From: an uncultured Granulosicoccaceae bacterium
Lineage (GTDB): Bacteria > Pseudomonadota > Gammaproteobacteria > Granulosicoccales > Granulosicoccaceae
Assembly: GCA_938003855.1 (NCBI GenBank)
Contig: CALKXD010000064.1
Location: forward strand, 32,028 to 96,027
Length of the DNA: 64,000 nucleotides
Reading direction: 5' to 3'
Below are positions 9,301 to 18,125 of the stretch, piece after piece; position 1 is the first letter of the stretch; each line of letters starts with the position of its first letter. The notes under the pieces were generated by a model that worked only from the letters and a program-made list of their open reading frames with translations, did not search any database and had not been told where the DNA came from. Both the position numbers and the translations under genes were made by a program.

Positions 9301-12300
9301 GTATGTCTATCCCTGGGGCTATCTGCAAACCGGTGTGATCAGCGATTTGTTTGATGGAGGTATGCACCACATCGCCATGACACTTGATCTGAAAGCGGGT
9401 GGCGATATGACGCTCTATGTCGATGGCGTTCAGGAAGCCGTCAAACCCGTACCGGCACGGTATGTGTGGGGGTTTCCGGTTGATCAGGTGATGGGTGGTT
9501 ATACCCCGTGGGTCATTGGACAGCAATTGTACGGGCCCAGTGAAAACCCTGTAAGTACGGCAGATGCGGCCAGCACAGCCACATCCACCGATCTTAATTT
9601 TGTAGCGGGTCGCCATTTTTCCGGTACGCTGCATGATGTCCGGATTTGGGGAGATATTCGAACACTACCGGAAATCACAGCGGACCAGCACGCCCGCTAC
9701 GATCTGGTTAACGCTGCGGCACCGGATGATCTGCTGGTTAACTGGCAGATGGACTCGCGTAAGGCACCGGTTGGCGATGTACAGCAAATCACTGATGCGA
9801 CCACCGCCCATACGGTCAGAGATATTAATGGATATTCCTGGTCGCGAACCCAGGCACCGCCGTCGACGCTTGCGGTCAGTAACGTGCTGGATACCATCAC
9901 ACCGGCCGACGGATTCATCTCGTCCACCCCGACCGATCAGCTGATGATTAACAGCAGCGAACCGGATGGCGCTCTGGTGGGCTATGTCGTGCCTAGAGAT
10001 CCCCTGCCTGATTCTGGAGGTTACCGCTTTGAGCTAGTTGACAACGCCGGCAGTGACGCGTTTCAGATTGCCCCGCTGACCGGTGAAATCACCATTAAAA
10101 ACCGCAATCTACTGGTTGGAGACTCGGTGTCTCTTACCATACTGGTTGGCGGCCTGCTTCCCACCGACCCGGTTCATTCGGAGGTCATCGAGGTAATAGT
10201 TAACCGCATTAATGATGCGCCTCTATTGAACCCCGGTGTGCATGCGAATGACCCGCGCTTTACCGAGGGCGAGGACGCGGTAATTATTGATTCCCTGATC
10301 ACGGTCAGTGATCGGGAGCTTGATGCCTATGGCAATTATGATGGTGCATTTGTCACCCTTGAACGTCTGGACACACTAAACCAGACCTCTGTTGACAGCT
10401 ATACCAGTGTGCCCGTGGTGGACGATCAGTTCAGTAGTGTCAGTGATGTGTCTACCGCCATTAGTGCTCTGACTGAAGGTGCTGACCTCGAACTCAATGG
10501 CACGGTGGTAGGCAGCGTCGAGCAAAACAGTAACGGTTTGCTGAAGCTTGTATTTAACGACCGGGCCGATGCCACCGTTGTGGTCAGCGTGCTGCGGGGT
10601 ATCGCCTACAGCAACAGCAGTCAGGATCCCGAAACCACTGTGACGCTGCGGTGGTTGTTTAACGATGGAAATCAAAACGACGGCTCTGCCAACGATCAGG
10701 GCGAAAATTTAAATCTGTCGCAGGTGGTGACAACGGTCGTCGGGATTGACACGGTAAATGATCCGCCTGTTTTCACGGCGCTGAATTCTCCATTTACCCT
10801 TGGCAATGAAGACAGTGTGGTTGAGCTTACCTTTGCCGACATCATGGCGACGGCCACGGTCGCAGATGTGGACGGTGTTATAGATCGCTTTCTGGTGCAG
10901 GACGTCATTACCGGTACACTGGTGCTGGGTGCTGATCCGTTAACCGCATTACCGTTATCCCCGTCTAACAATATAATCAGTTCAACCGTCAGCGCGTGGT
11001 GGACGCCTGCATTGCATTCTAATGGAATGCAATCGGTACTGGAGCTTTCCGCAATGGATGATGAAGGGGCGGTTTCGCTGACCCCGGTACCGTCTGGCGG
11101 ATCGGGCGGTACGGCAATTTTGCTGCAGGTAATGCTCAACGCTGTTAATGATGCACCGGTTGGCGCAGATAACACGCTGGACCTTACGGAAGACAAAACC
11201 TATAGTCTAACGGCGGCGGATTTTGGCTTTGTTGATACTGCCGATGGCAATAACTTCAGCGGCGTGGTGATCACTGGCGTACCGTCCTCCGGAGCGCTGC
11301 AACTGAATGCCGATCCGCTGGTGCTCAATGATTTCGTAACCGCAGCCGGGATTGCTGCCGGCGATCTAACCTACGTGGGTGCACCGGATGAGCACGGTAC
11401 CCCTTATGCTCAATTGCAGTTCAAGGTCCGTGATGATGGCGGTACCGGGTATTCCGGTGCTGATACTGATGCTGTGTCCAGAGCGATAACCTTCAACCTG
11501 CAGTCCGTCAATGATGCGCCGACCGGTCAGAGTAATTCGGTACAACTGGACGAAGACGCCCGCTATATCTTTAGCGAAACGGATTTTGGCTTTAGTGATA
11601 TAGCAGACAACGGTGTACTCACCGAAATAGTCATCAGCCGCACGGTCGGGCGCGGTACACTGCTTAACGGTAGTGATCCTGTGCTCGATGGTGATACCGT
11701 CAGTGCGACGCAACTGTCTGGTGGTGACCTGGTTTTTGTGCCGGCAGCAGATGACAGCGACAGCGGCTACACCGATTTTACCTTCAAAGTCAGAGACGAT
11801 GGTGGCACCCTGAACGGCGGGGTCGACCTCGACGCCGCGGATCGTACCCTGAGTATCGACGTGATGGCGCTTAATGATGCCCCTGCCGGTACTGACAACA
11901 CCCTGAGCCTGAATGAAGACAGCGTCACAGTACTTGCGGAAGTGGACTTCGGGTTTAGCGATCCGGCAGATGGTGATCAATTCTCCGAAGTCATTATCAG
12001 TAAATCGGCGCGTACTGGATTGTTGTCGAATAACGGTGTGGCACTGCAGGATGGTGATCGGATTCCGGTCATCGCTTTAAAAGCCGGTGTGGTGACTTAT
12101 GCCCCGGCGCCCGATGGCTTTGGCAGCGGGCACGACACCATTGAGTTTCAGGTGGTGGACGATGGTGGCGCACCGGGCAGTGACACTGATCCAACGGCAA
12201 ATACCCTGACGTTTGATGTTACCGCGGTTAGCGATGCACCGGACGGCCGCGACAGTATCCTGCAGGTGGTGGAAGATACTCGCTATATCTTCAGCGCCGC

Positions 12301-15300
12301 CGATTTCGGATTCACCGATCGGCAGGATAACCATGCACTGCTGGAGATAATTATTGATGATACCGTCACCGACGGTGTTCTGTTGGCCGGGGATGCAGCG
12401 GTTGTCGATGGTGATTCTATAGATGCGGCGCTGATCGAGAGCGGCGGTCTGGTCTATCAGCCGCCCGCTAACATGAACGGTGATGCTTTCACGAGCTTTA
12501 CGTTCAGAGTTCGCGACGATGGCGGTACTCTCAATGGCGGGCAAGACACCGACCCGTTTAATAACACGATAACGCTGGATATCGAGTCGATCAACGATTC
12601 ACCCAGCGGCGCGCACAAAACGCTGGTGTTGGCTGAAGATAGCTCAATCATACTCACTGAAAGTGATTTTGGTTTTACTGATGATTTCGACAGCAACAGT
12701 CTGGCGGAAGTTATCATTACCCACAGCGCCAGCGCCGGGACGCTGGCCAGCAACGGGGTTGAGCTTGTCGACGGTGATGGGGTCACAGTGGCGCAAATTG
12801 GTGCCGGCACCCTGACATACACACCGGCGCCGAACGGTTTCGGTTCACCGTACAGCACGGTCGGGTTTCAGGTGGTGGATGACGGTGGAACTGCTGGCGG
12901 CGGTATCGACACTGACCCCGTAACAAAAACTCTTACGTTCTATGTCACGCCGATTGAAGATGCTCCGTCGGGCATGGATAAAACACTGGTGATCGACGAG
13001 GACGCACCGCATACATTTAGCGTGGCCGATTTTGGCTTCACTGATAACGCCGATAACAACGCCCTGCTCGAGGTCGTTATTACCGCTACCGTGGCAGAAG
13101 GGTCGCTGCAGAACGGTGGCGCCGATGTCGAGACCGGAGATGTCTTTACCGCGGCCCAACTGGCTGCGGGTGCGGTGATCTATACACCACCGGCTAATAA
13201 CCATGGCGTGGGAATTGACGGCTTCCAGTTTAAGGTACGGGACGATGGCGGAACTCTGCGTGGTGGTGAAGACACGGCCGCAGTCAGCAACACGATAACA
13301 ATCGATATTACATCGGCGAACGATGCGCCGGGTGGCACCGATAAGACTGTGTCGTTGCTCGAAGATGCACGTTACACTCTGACAGAATCGGATTTTGGTT
13401 TTTCCGATTCAGCCGACGCTGATAACTTTGTTGAAGTCCTCATCGCCGATACGGTGACCAGCGGAATTCTGTCGATTGACGGATTGCCGGTCGCGGATGG
13501 AGAATCAATCAAGGTTGCTGATATCAATGCAGGGCGAGTCAGCTTTGCTCCGTATCATAATGAGTCCGGTGATCCCTACACCAGCTTTCAGTTTAAGGTA
13601 ATGGATGACGGTGGCACAGACGGGGCCGGGGTTGATACCGACCCGATCGGCAATGTCTTTACTTTTGTTGTCACCCCGGTCGACGATGCGCCTCGTGGCC
13701 GGGCCGGTGATGTTGTCATTGTCGAAGACACCCCGTATATCTTTGCAGAGTCGGATTTTGGTTACTCTGACCCGGCCGACAACCACGCATTGGCTGCGGT
13801 GTTTATTTCTGCAAGCGCTGAACACCTGACGCTAAACGGGGTTCCGGTGCAGGCGGGCGATCAGGTCCCGGCTGCAGCGCTGGCCAGTGGTGAGTTGATG
13901 TACTCTCCACCTGCAGACGCTAACGGAGATGCATTTGCGACAGTTAAGTTTCAGGTTATAGATGTCGGCAATACGCTCAATGGTGGCGACAATACTGATC
14001 CCGTAACCAGGTTGCTGTCGCTGAATATACAATCGCAGCCTGATACGCCAACAGCCAGCGATCAAAACGTAACGCTTGCAGAAGATCAGCCGCACAGCTT
14101 TGCCGGTGAGCGTTTTGATTTTGTCGATGCAGATGGCGACGAGCTCGCCGGAATCGAGATAGTTACTTTACCTGAGCACGGCGTATTGAACCTGAATGAT
14201 AGTTCAGGGGTAACATCGCTTAGCGCCGGCGCGCAGGTAACGGTGGCTGAGCTAGCGCAATTGAGCTACGTCGCTGATGCAAACTACAACGCCGCAGATG
14301 ATGATTTTACCTTCAGGGTGATCGATAACAGCGACGCTTCGGGAGCAGACACCGATGCCATAGCACGGCGCTTCAGCTTTGCTTTTGTATCCGTCAATGA
14401 TGCACCGTTCGGGCAGGATTCAACAGTCACCTCGGTCGAGGATAATCGTTATTTATTCAGCGTGGGGGATTTTGGCTTCAGCGATCCGGCTGATGATGAT
14501 GCGTTCGCGTCAGTTATTGTCAACACTCTGCCAACGAGTGGTGTGCTTGCGGCAAACGATCAGAAACTCTCCGTCGGGGATGAAGTTGCTATAGCTGATA
14601 TCATCGCCAGGCGTTTTAGCTACACGCCTGATCAGCAACTCAATGGTAGCGGCGTGGGTGCATTTACTTTCAAGGTGGTGGATGACGGCGGACGCGATAA
14701 CGGTGGGGCCGATACGGCGGCGACTCCCAATACGCTGCAGTTTGATCTGCTTCCTGCCAATGACCCGCCAATGGCCGCCGGTGGTATGGTGCAGACTGTT
14801 GAAGATACCCCTTATATCTTCACCCGAGGTGACTTTGGTTTTAGCGATCCCGTAGAGAATAACAAGCTTCGAAGTATTGTGGTCAAAGAGCTCCCTTTGG
14901 CCGGCACGCTTGTGCTGTCCGGTTCACCGCTGTCTGCCGGTGCGATGGTTCCGGTGGATGCCATTGATGAGGGGCGCTTTGCCTATGTTGCGGTAGAAAA
15001 CGAATCGGCCGAAGACTATGCTCATTTCCGCTTTGTCGTGCAGGACGATGGCGGAGACGAGCATGGCGGGCTGGACCATAGTCTGGCCAGTTACCGCATG
15101 CAGATCAATGTGCTGCCGGCTAACGATGCGCCAGTGGCGGTTGATCGGCTGGTGACGCTGGAAGAAGACAGCAGTTACCGTTTCAGCAGTGCTGACTTTG
15201 TCATTGAAGACATCGAAGCAGATCAGCTTAAGTCGGTAACCATAACAAGCGTTCCTGAAATTGGACAATTAATGCTGAGTGGCCGGATCCTGACGGCCGG

Positions 15301-16780
15301 GGTAAGCGTTAGCTATGCTGACATCGAATCAGGCAGCCTCGAATACCTGCCTGGTCCGAATTCCAACGGAGAGCGGGTGGCCGGGTTTGATTTTTCTGTA
15401 CAGGATGCCGGTGGTACAGAGCACGGTGGTATTGATCGGGATCAACTGGACAATAGATTCGACTTTACCGTGCTGGCGCTTAACGATACCCCGGTAGCTA
15501 ACGACGACTATATTGTAGTGGCGGAAAACGCAGCTGTCGGGGTACTGGCCAGTGGTTTATCCAGCGTGATCGATAACGATACTGACATTGACAATACCGA
15601 TGTACTGCGGGCGACGGTCCTTACTGCGCCGGCTCATGGCGCGCTGGTGTTAAACTCTGATGGTACCTTCCGTTACCAGCACGATGGCAGCGAGACGCAC
15701 AGTGATCAGATAGAGTATCTGTTGACCGACGGCCAGTCTATAGATCGCGCATTGGTTCACATTGATATCATACCGGTCAATGATCCACCAGTGGGCGAAG
15801 ATATAGAGGGTCAGGCCGTGTTAGCCGGTATACCGTTTGAAATACCGTTATCGCAGACGTTATTCACCGATGCAGACCCGGGAGACAGTCTTACCATGAC
15901 GGCGACTCTCGCCGATGGTTCGCCGTGGCCGGAGTGGCTGACGTTTGATCCGCAGCAATTGACGCTGTCGGGGTTAACTGCTGACTCTGAAACACTGATT
16001 ATTTCTATACACGCGACAGATCAGTCTGGTGCGGTCGCGACCAGCACGGTGTCGGTCACTATAGAGCCACAGATCGCGGCGCTGTTTGCCGAGGCCACAG
16101 ATGCGGAGATTTCAGTGCCCACCGATGAACCATCGCAGGCACCTGCGGCAGTGGCGACGCGAGCTATTATTGTTGGCAACGCTGACGGTTCAGCGAGTGG
16201 CCGACTCGCTGAGACGACTTTTACGCAAAGTGAGGTGCCACCGTCAGCCCCGTTACTTGATTACAATCATGCCGATGTCAAAGTCGCCCCGTACAAAATA
16301 GTCGATTTTGAAGATCGGGTTGTGAAAGCCACACGCAGTATCAGTGTCTCGACTTTAACCGGGCAGAGCGATCACAACATCGATATCAATGTTGTATCCC
16401 GGCAATCGCAATTGCTTGACCGCAACACCGGCTTTACAGCGGCGTCGGGTGGGCTTTCGGAGCAACTCGACGAACGCCGGAAAGAAATGCAAACACCGGG
16501 TTTGTCAGACCCGACCGTGGTGGCAAGTGCGGTGGGAGTAACTGGCGGATTGTCTGTCGGGTATATCCTGTGGCTGGTGCGTGGTGGCATGTTATTGAGC
16601 AGCGTGCTGACGGCATTGCCGGCGTGGCGCATGATCGACCCGTTGCCGGTACTCGGCGAACTAAGCGCTGATGACGATGACAGTGACGAATCACTGAATG
16701 ATCTGGTCGAGCGGGACCCTGAACCTGCAGCGGACGGGAAAGACCCCGGCTACCGCGATGCGCAGGTGTCGGTGCAGTAG
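6374..16780 (+). CDS. Giant LEPR-XLL/DUF4347/LamG/cadherin-like surface protein
   Basis: A 3468-residue protein, likely an adhesin or matrix protein. The N-terminus is basic with no classical signal peptide and carries LEPRVLFSAD at residues 38-47, the LEPR-XLL motif. Residues ~88-256 form a DUF4347 domain (LHLLTHGASGGIKLG, ILIYGCDVAS). LamG/concanavalin-like domains follow at ~376-575 and ~892-1115, with cadherin-like modules around and after them. Twelve tandem ~120-residue repeats lie at ~1597-3040, then one VCBS/cadherin-like module and a putative Ig-like module to ~3235. Near residue 3382 a hydrophobic segment (VTGGLSVGYILWLV) is followed by a short acidic tail rich in Asp and Glu, suggesting membrane anchoring or sorting at the C-terminus. 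The ATG at 6374 has no clear ribosome site. There is no neighbouring type I secretion gene in the window. Confidence 0.85.
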   Translation: MARSRLFSKSDRTAEICQPGEAPGTEKVQRLGPVLEGLEPRVLFSADVSALPLLSADSPITLESGFPDQVLSAGLLSVEPGVRATELVAVDATLGDLEVLLADLREQQHAGRAIEIVLLEPELEGVQVVTDTLVNIENVSALHLLTHGASGGIKLGDTMLDLENVASFSAQFSEWQGSLSVDADILIYGCDVASTEDGRTLLRAIASETGADVAASIDRTGHLSLGANWQLEYRSGDIDVAEALSDAAYAAWEGELALGFTFTAPASVSVDEDSTHTFDSQQIEISHDLNAADLIRAELRVESGTLAFTNTPAITVSGEGGNIVVLEGTAADINVALQDLVYSPTAEFSASDTLEVTVENQFGLLLSNSFEGLDVTLPSSQFNGELMTGAQIVTDSERGSVLQLDGIDGHVRIDNSLGEPDNLTLGAWVNLEISNGDSYEVISIADSAVLRVVQSADGSQWILRAAYYTGSTWNPLSVALPASFGSAGWHHIAFTHQPGEQIVYLDGVEVARATAADSISYLTPEVTTIGKHAFNNGGSSYHLEGMLDNAQVFGRVLDAAEISNLVSGFDQFEQTASVAIDIMPVNDLPQISKVDAGIAYVEGDPQPVPIVNSWHITDLEIEASGTLENTTLTVERSTASGTSPDATSGANDYDSFSSASVQYDLTEGSDLVDTSGITFGSVTKNSAGTLTLTFNSLADLDMVHRLVPEIHYWNSGGWPPDAVTLHWLFNDNGIDNEGAADPVAGLTAVDAGTSAEVLTTINITPVNQAPVLTVRGASNSIFLGEGVASALITDSMLSVYDVDDSADNLVYTLVSAGNADLYYTDPSTGVAVALTDGDTFSQSDVSNGYISHQSDLSSAGIRTFTAFVEDSHGAKTDTETFTIRYTTDIPSEISSGISLNQDGGNDAFLEDTSGYHFVGGYSTLSWEFRFSDLQKNEGNGWSTLYSAADADAANDGVTESLYIQPDPNSLDAIVSWYVYPWGYLQTGVISDLFDGGMHHIAMTLDLKAGGDMTLYVDGVQEAVKPVPARYVWGFPVDQVMGGYTPWVIGQQLYGPSENPVSTADAASTATSTDLNFVAGRHFSGTLHDVRIWGDIRTLPEITADQHARYDLVNAAAPDDLLVNWQMDSRKAPVGDVQQITDATTAHTVRDINGYSWSRTQAPPSTLAVSNVLDTITPADGFISSTPTDQLMINSSEPDGALVGYVVPRDPLPDSGGYRFELVDNAGSDAFQIAPLTGEITIKNRNLLVGDSVSLTILVGGLLPTDPVHSEVIEVIVNRINDAPLLNPGVHANDPRFTEGEDAVIIDSLITVSDRELDAYGNYDGAFVTLERLDTLNQTSVDSYTSVPVVDDQFSSVSDVSTAISALTEGADLELNGTVVGSVEQNSNGLLKLVFNDRADATVVVSVLRGIAYSNSSQDPETTVTLRWLFNDGNQNDGSANDQGENLNLSQVVTTVVGIDTVNDPPVFTALNSPFTLGNEDSVVELTFADIMATATVADVDGVIDRFLVQDVITGTLVLGADPLTALPLSPSNNIISSTVSAWWTPALHSNGMQSVLELSAMDDEGAVSLTPVPSGGSGGTAILLQVMLNAVNDAPVGADNTLDLTEDKTYSLTAADFGFVDTADGNNFSGVVITGVPSSGALQLNADPLVLNDFVTAAGIAAGDLTYVGAPDEHGTPYAQLQFKVRDDGGTGYSGADTDAVSRAITFNLQSVNDAPTGQSNSVQLDEDARYIFSETDFGFSDIADNGVLTEIVISRTVGRGTLLNGSDPVLDGDTVSATQLSGGDLVFVPAADDSDSGYTDFTFKVRDDGGTLNGGVDLDAADRTLSIDVMALNDAPAGTDNTLSLNEDSVTVLAEVDFGFSDPADGDQFSEVIISKSARTGLLSNNGVALQDGDRIPVIALKAGVVTYAPAPDGFGSGHDTIEFQVVDDGGAPGSDTDPTANTLTFDVTAVSDAPDGRDSILQVVEDTRYIFSAADFGFTDRQDNHALLEIIIDDTVTDGVLLAGDAAVVDGDSIDAALIESGGLVYQPPANMNGDAFTSFTFRVRDDGGTLNGGQDTDPFNNTITLDIESINDSPSGAHKTLVLAEDSSIILTESDFGFTDDFDSNSLAEVIITHSASAGTLASNGVELVDGDGVTVAQIGAGTLTYTPAPNGFGSPYSTVGFQVVDDGGTAGGGIDTDPVTKTLTFYVTPIEDAPSGMDKTLVIDEDAPHTFSVADFGFTDNADNNALLEVVITATVAEGSLQNGGADVETGDVFTAAQLAAGAVIYTPPANNHGVGIDGFQFKVRDDGGTLRGGEDTAAVSNTITIDITSANDAPGGTDKTVSLLEDARYTLTESDFGFSDSADADNFVEVLIADTVTSGILSIDGLPVADGESIKVADINAGRVSFAPYHNESGDPYTSFQFKVMDDGGTDGAGVDTDPIGNVFTFVVTPVDDAPRGRAGDVVIVEDTPYIFAESDFGYSDPADNHALAAVFISASAEHLTLNGVPVQAGDQVPAAALASGELMYSPPADANGDAFATVKFQVIDVGNTLNGGDNTDPVTRLLSLNIQSQPDTPTASDQNVTLAEDQPHSFAGERFDFVDADGDELAGIEIVTLPEHGVLNLNDSSGVTSLSAGAQVTVAELAQLSYVADANYNAADDDFTFRVIDNSDASGADTDAIARRFSFAFVSVNDAPFGQDSTVTSVEDNRYLFSVGDFGFSDPADDDAFASVIVNTLPTSGVLAANDQKLSVGDEVAIADIIARRFSYTPDQQLNGSGVGAFTFKVVDDGGRDNGGADTAATPNTLQFDLLPANDPPMAAGGMVQTVEDTPYIFTRGDFGFSDPVENNKLRSIVVKELPLAGTLVLSGSPLSAGAMVPVDAIDEGRFAYVAVENESAEDYAHFRFVVQDDGGDEHGGLDHSLASYRMQINVLPANDAPVAVDRLVTLEEDSSYRFSSADFVIEDIEADQLKSVTITSVPEIGQLMLSGRILTAGVSVSYADIESGSLEYLPGPNSNGERVAGFDFSVQDAGGTEHGGIDRDQLDNRFDFTVLALNDTPVANDDYIVVAENAAVGVLASGLSSVIDNDTDIDNTDVLRATVLTAPAHGALVLNSDGTFRYQHDGSETHSDQIEYLLTDGQSIDRALVHIDIIPVNDPPVGEDIEGQAVLAGIPFEIPLSQTLFTDADPGDSLTMTATLADGSPWPEWLTFDPQQLTLSGLTADSETLIISIHATDQSGAVATSTVSVTIEPQIAALFAEATDAEISVPTDEPSQAPAAVATRAIIVGNADGSASGRLAETTFTQSEVPPSAPLLDYNHADVKVAPYKIVDFEDRVVKATRSISVSTLTGQSDHNIDINVVSRQSQLLDRNTGFTAASGGLSEQLDERRKEMQTPGLSDPTVVASAVGVTGGLSVGYILWLVRGGMLLSSVLTALPAWRMIDPLPVLGELSADDDDSDESLNDLVERDPEPAADGKDPGYRDAQVSVQ
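11161..15492 (+). repeat. Twelve tandem ~361-bp coding repeats in the giant surface protein
   Basis: Twelve consecutive units of about 120 codons each. Each unit begins after NDAP or a variant, then has LxEDxxYxFxxxDFGFxD near its start, GDxV and LxYxP in the middle, and FKVRDDGGTLNGG near its end. Units differ clearly in DNA sequence and protein sequence, so this is an old or diversifying array rather than a recent amplification. Units 9, 11 and 12 are the most divergent: the DFGFxD motif is RFDFVD in unit 9 and DFVIED in unit 12. Each unit is probably one beta-sandwich domain. Confidence 0.85.
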
Positions 16781-16807
16781 TCGCGGGTAATTGGTCTGTT
16801 GGGCCGT

Positions 16808-17947
16808 CTACCGACCCGACGGACTCTCTGCCGGTGACAGTTTCCGACGCCCGGCAACCTTGAAGCGATCGGCGGTGCCATAGTCACGAACGCCGACACC
16901 GGCGACAAAATCACCAAACACCGGACCGTGCTTAAACAGGTGTCCGGAACAGCCTCCGGCGAACAGCACATTTTTATGTTGCGGATGCCAGTCAACCACA
17001 AAATGGGTGTCCGGGGTCAGGATCACCTGGTTGAATTTTGAGTCGACGACGCGCTCATCAGCCAGACCCGGCAGTCTTTTCTGGATGTACTGACGGGTGC
17101 GCGCAATACTGGCGTGGCGGATCAGCCGTTCATCGTTGTCCAGATCTATTTTGTCAGGAATAACCACCGCAGCTTTAACCCCGTGACCTTCGACAGACGG
17201 CATGCCGAATGAGCCTTCGCCGTGATCGATCCAGCAGGGCATGTTGTCCTGATCGTACCGGGCATTGCCCTCCGGTGTAGACGTATAGAGTACGTTGATC
17301 GCCACAATGGTCGAGATCGGTTTAATGGTGCGCGGAAACATCTCGGCCATCCACGGACCGGTGGCAACCACAATCAGGTCTGCCTCCAGTGGTTTGCCAT
17401 CGAGGTGCAGGCGCTCTTGTGAATCGGTGGTGACCTTGCCGCGTGCAACGGTGCCGCCAGCGCGTTTGAAGAGTTCCACTCCGGCCAGCACCGAACGGTG
17501 CGCCATGATCATACCGGCCTCGGGCTCATAGAGGCCGTAGGATATATTAGAGACATCAAATTGCGGGAAGCGCGATGTCATTTCGGCCGGTGAGTAACGG
17601 TGGTATGGCACGCCGAGTTTGTCGAAGGTCTCGGTGGTGGCATCTTCCCAGTGACAATGTCCCTCGGTGGCCAGAATCAGGGCGCCGCACTCGTAGTAGA
17701 GTCGCTGGCCGATCTCCTCTTGTAATTCCAGCCAGCGCAACCGCGCTTCGCGCACCCACCGGGTATAGAACTCATCGCGGCCGTGTATAGCGCGGTAGAC
17801 GCGGTTGTAGTCGGTGGACGAGGCGCGCGGGTGTCCGGGCTCCCAGCGGTCTATAAGTGACACGCTGACGCCGCGACGAGCTAAGTGCAATGCGGTCATT
17901 ACACCGGAAATGCCGGCTCCTACGACGATGGCCTCTGGTTTACCCAC
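16808..17947 (-). CDS. FAD-dependent amine oxidase (DAO / monomeric sarcosine oxidase-like)
   Basis: From the GTG at 17947 the product has 379 residues, the length of monomeric sarcosine oxidases. A ribosome site AAGGGG precedes this GTG, whereas the longer frame starting at 18022 would run through the operator palindrome, so the GTG is preferred. The N-terminus has the FAD-binding Rossmann motif VVGAGISGVMTALHLARRG with LIDRWEPGHPRASS. Near the C-terminus TPDTHFVVDWHP and GGCSGHLFKHGP match the sarcosine-oxidase pattern, but the Cys that binds flavin covalently in those enzymes is Asn here (KFNQVILTPD). The family oxidises secondary or N-alkyl amino acids, releasing an aldehyde. It is divergent from the BMC operon and shares its control region, so it probably generates the aldehyde for the compartment. 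It could also act on a gamma-glutamyl-amine, as PuuB does. Confidence 0.85.
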   Translation of the reverse strand: MGKPEAIVVGAGISGVMTALHLARRGVSVSLIDRWEPGHPRASSTDYNRVYRAIHGRDEFYTRWVREARLRWLELQEEIGQRLYYECGALILATEGHCHWEDATTETFDKLGVPYHRYSPAEMTSRFPQFDVSNISYGLYEPEAGMIMAHRSVLAGVELFKRAGGTVARGKVTTDSQERLHLDGKPLEADLIVVATGPWMAEMFPRTIKPISTIVAINVLYTSTPEGNARYDQDNMPCWIDHGEGSFGMPSVEGHGVKAAVVIPDKIDLDNDERLIRHASIARTRQYIQKRLPGLADERVVDSKFNQVILTPDTHFVVDWHPQHKNVLFAGGCSGHLFKHGPVFGDFVAGVGVRDYGTADRFKVAGRRKLSPAESPSGR

Positions 17948-17961
17948 AGCGAATATTCCCC

Positions 17962-17991
17962 TTGACTTTTTGCGTGTTTCTTCCGTACTGT
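17962..17991 (+). promoter_or_regulatory. Candidate promoter of the BMC operon
   Basis: TTGACT at 17962-17967 and TACTGT at 17986-17991 are separated by 18 bases. The -10 overlaps the left arm of the palindromic operator, so binding there would block the promoter. An alternative -10, TATACT at 17991-17996, also lies inside the operator. Confidence 0.5.
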
Positions 17992-18005
17992 ATACTGTAT
18001 ACAGT
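17987..18005. promoter_or_regulatory. Palindromic operator in the divergent BMC control region (GntR/FCD-type)
   Basis: ACTGTATAC-T-GTATACAGT is a perfect 9-bp inverted repeat around one central base. It lies between the amine oxidase start and the GS-like gene start. Its core ATACTGTATACAGT matches 13 of 14 bases of a site at 45526-45539 beside the GntR/FCD regulator gene. GTATAC fits the GT-N-AC core described for GntR-family operators. The regulator is probably the GntR protein encoded at 44752-45417. Confidence 0.75.
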
Positions 18006-18125
18006 GCAGCAACAAGTTCCAATGGTGGCGTTTCATCACGCTCGACAGCGGGGCAGATGGCGTCAGTGTACGTTCACCAGTGATCACGTGGTCTGTTATC
18101 AACAGACAATGAGAGGAGAGCAGTT

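Noticed and set aside
8609..15268. Several minus-strand open frames of 100-200 codons under the giant surface-protein gene
   Set aside because: They follow the repeat period and are antisense shadows of strongly biased codons; none has a recognisable fold or ribosome site.
11161..15492. CRISPR-like or recent tandem duplication
   Set aside because: Units are ~361 bp, fully coding and diverged at DNA level.
17948..18022. Longer N-terminus of the amine oxidase from the ATG at 18022
   Set aside because: It would translate through the perfect operator palindrome and adds residues absent from the family; GTG 17947 has a better ribosome site.
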